Source of the DNA: Bacillus sp. B-jedd
GTDB lineage: Bacteria; Bacillota; Bacilli; Bacillales; Cytobacillaceae
Direction of reading: 5' to 3'
Length of the DNA: 64,000 nucleotides
Assembly: GCF_000821085.1 (NCBI RefSeq)
Contig: NZ_CCXR01000001.1
Coordinates: forward strand, 2,253,001 to 2,317,000
Shown here: positions 63,466 to 64,000 of the stretch, piece by piece
How the letters are laid out: every line of letters begins with the position of its first letter
Numbering within the stretch: position 1 is the stretch's first letter
Made by a program: the position numbers and the translations under genes
Notes under the pieces: generated by a model
Seen by the model: only the letters and a program-made list of their open reading frames with translations
What the model was told of the DNA's origin: nothing
The model's database searches: none

Positions 63466-63571
63466 TTCTGTTAAATAAATACTTAGGCCATATCCACTTT
63501 TGGAGCTCTGCTTCGAGGGCGCTTAGCCAATTAAAGGTTCGACCAACACTTTTTCCAACATGCCGAGAAAA

Positions 63572-63830
63572 ACAAAAAGGGCCCCTGTCCAAAAAAGGAC
63601 GGGAGACCCGTGGTGCCACCTTCGTTGACTGTAATACAGCCCGCTTATCCGTATCTGCCATTGTTGGTTAATACGTGCCTGATATAACGATCTGGCAGAT
63701 CGCCTGAGCCTACGCCCATACGGGTTCGGTCAGGAAGCTCGGAAGTCCATTCACATATACTTTAACACTGATTCGCACCTGCCATCAGCTCTCTTAAGTT
63801 TCCGTATATGCTACTACTCTTCGTCAATGC
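63572..63830 (-). promoter_or_regulatory. Tryptophan T-box riboswitch 2 (promoter-proximal)
   Basis: Minus strand. Stem I base GAAG with AGTAGTAGC, distal GAGAGCTGATGG...GAATCAG, and specifier TGG (63749-63747) in GTGAATGGACTTC. The T-box reads AAGGTGGCACCACGG (63622-63608), one base off the consensus ACCGCGG. The terminator is GGGTCTCCCGTCC / GGACAGGGGCCC with TTTTT (63609-63572). It precedes T-box 1 in the same leader. Confidence 0.9.
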
Positions 63831-63859
63831 TTTTTTATTGTTATGAAGTATTGTTAATT

Positions 63860-63888
63860 ATAATAATGCTGAATTTTCTGATTGTCAA
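63860..63888 (-). promoter_or_regulatory. Promoter of the trp operon leader
   Basis: TTGACA (63888-63883) and TATTAT (63865-63860) with a 17-bp spacer on the minus strand, about 35 bp before T-box 2. Confidence 0.75.
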
Positions 63889-63892
63889 TCAA

Positions 63893-64000
63893 TTAAATAG
63901 ATTCTTTCATAATATTTTTAGCCATGATACTTTCAAGCTTCTGGCGCCATTCATCCGACAGCTCTTTCACTTCAAGTATTTTACGGACTGTATTTTCATC
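63893..64000 (-). CDS. C-terminal end of an unidentified gene (cut by window edge)
   Basis: The last 35 codons of a minus-strand gene (KILEVKELSDEWRQKLESIM, AKNIMKESI, stop TAA at 63895-63893). Charged, helical; too short to assign. Confidence 0.5.
   Translation of the reverse strand, partial: DENTVRKILEVKELSDEWRQKLESIMAKNIMKESI

Noticed and set aside
63103..63892. TRAP binding site in the trp leader
   Set aside because: No run of GAG/UAG triplets; the leader is fully explained by two T-boxes.

Overview
The window looks like chromosome of a spore-forming, facultatively anaerobic member of the Bacillaceae. This rests on close matches, recognised by eye, to Bacillus families: CcpN, PpsR, CsgA, Sda, YhfH, YdjO, YkuS, YqhV, MifM-YidC2 and an Fnr with a C-terminal cysteine cluster. 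It also rests on strong AGGAGG-type ribosome binding sites, frequent TTG/GTG starts, and intrinsic terminators between most transcription units. I saw no rRNA, tRNA, CRISPR array, insertion sequence or prophage.

Layout. 1-360: a holin-like type I toxin with a convergent antisense RNA. 376-9.8 kb (minus): a Suv3-type helicase, a TerC/YjbE membrane protein behind a yybP-ykoY Mn2+ riboswitch, the gluconeogenic switch set ccpN-ppsR-ppdK, and a divergent photolyase/cryptochrome. 10-25.5 kb: housekeeping and accessory genes (two YitT-type proteins, exoA, ppiB, mug, ssuABC, MFS exporter, pssA, HAD phosphatase, csgA, ltaE, ktr K+ uptake), a candidate small RNA at 12288, and a truncated hydrolase remnant. 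25.8-39.7 kb: an anaerobic/redox district holding a nitrate-type MFS transporter fused to a PAS domain, narK with an FNR box, a formate dehydrogenase that needs UGA read as selenocysteine, a triple-PAS sensor kinase, fnr and a SCO protein. 40-48.5 kb: an ABC-F protein, ykuS, a cupredoxin, pflB-pflA behind an FNR box, a CcdA/DsbD-like protein, and bioY behind a BirA operator. 48.7-49.9 kb: mifM-yidC2 with an SD-sequestering hairpin. 50-56.6 kb: amino-acid ABC genes, paired crcB, sda, tRNA 2-selenouridine synthase (mnmH), and a methyltransferase. 56.7-63.9 kb: trpEGDCFBA behind two tandem tryptophan (UGG) T-box leaders.

The genes join into a few themes. (1) Anaerobic metabolism: fnr, narK, the NarK-PAS fusion, pflBA (makes formate) and formate dehydrogenase (uses formate), with FNR-type palindromes visible before narK and pflB. 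(2) Selenium: an in-frame UGA followed by an E. coli-type SECIS hairpin in the formate dehydrogenase, and mnmH about 20 kb away; both need selenophosphate, so selD and selA/selB/selC should exist elsewhere. (3) RNA-level regulation is dense: Mn2+ riboswitch, tandem T-boxes, MifM arrest peptide, SECIS, a type I antitoxin RNA and an unassigned small RNA.

Five copies of a GC-rich palindromic dispersed repeat (87 to about 680 bp) sit only in intergenic gaps at about 21.0, 40.2, 42.8, 48.5 and 54.9 kb. All family assignments were made by reading the translations; no database search was run.
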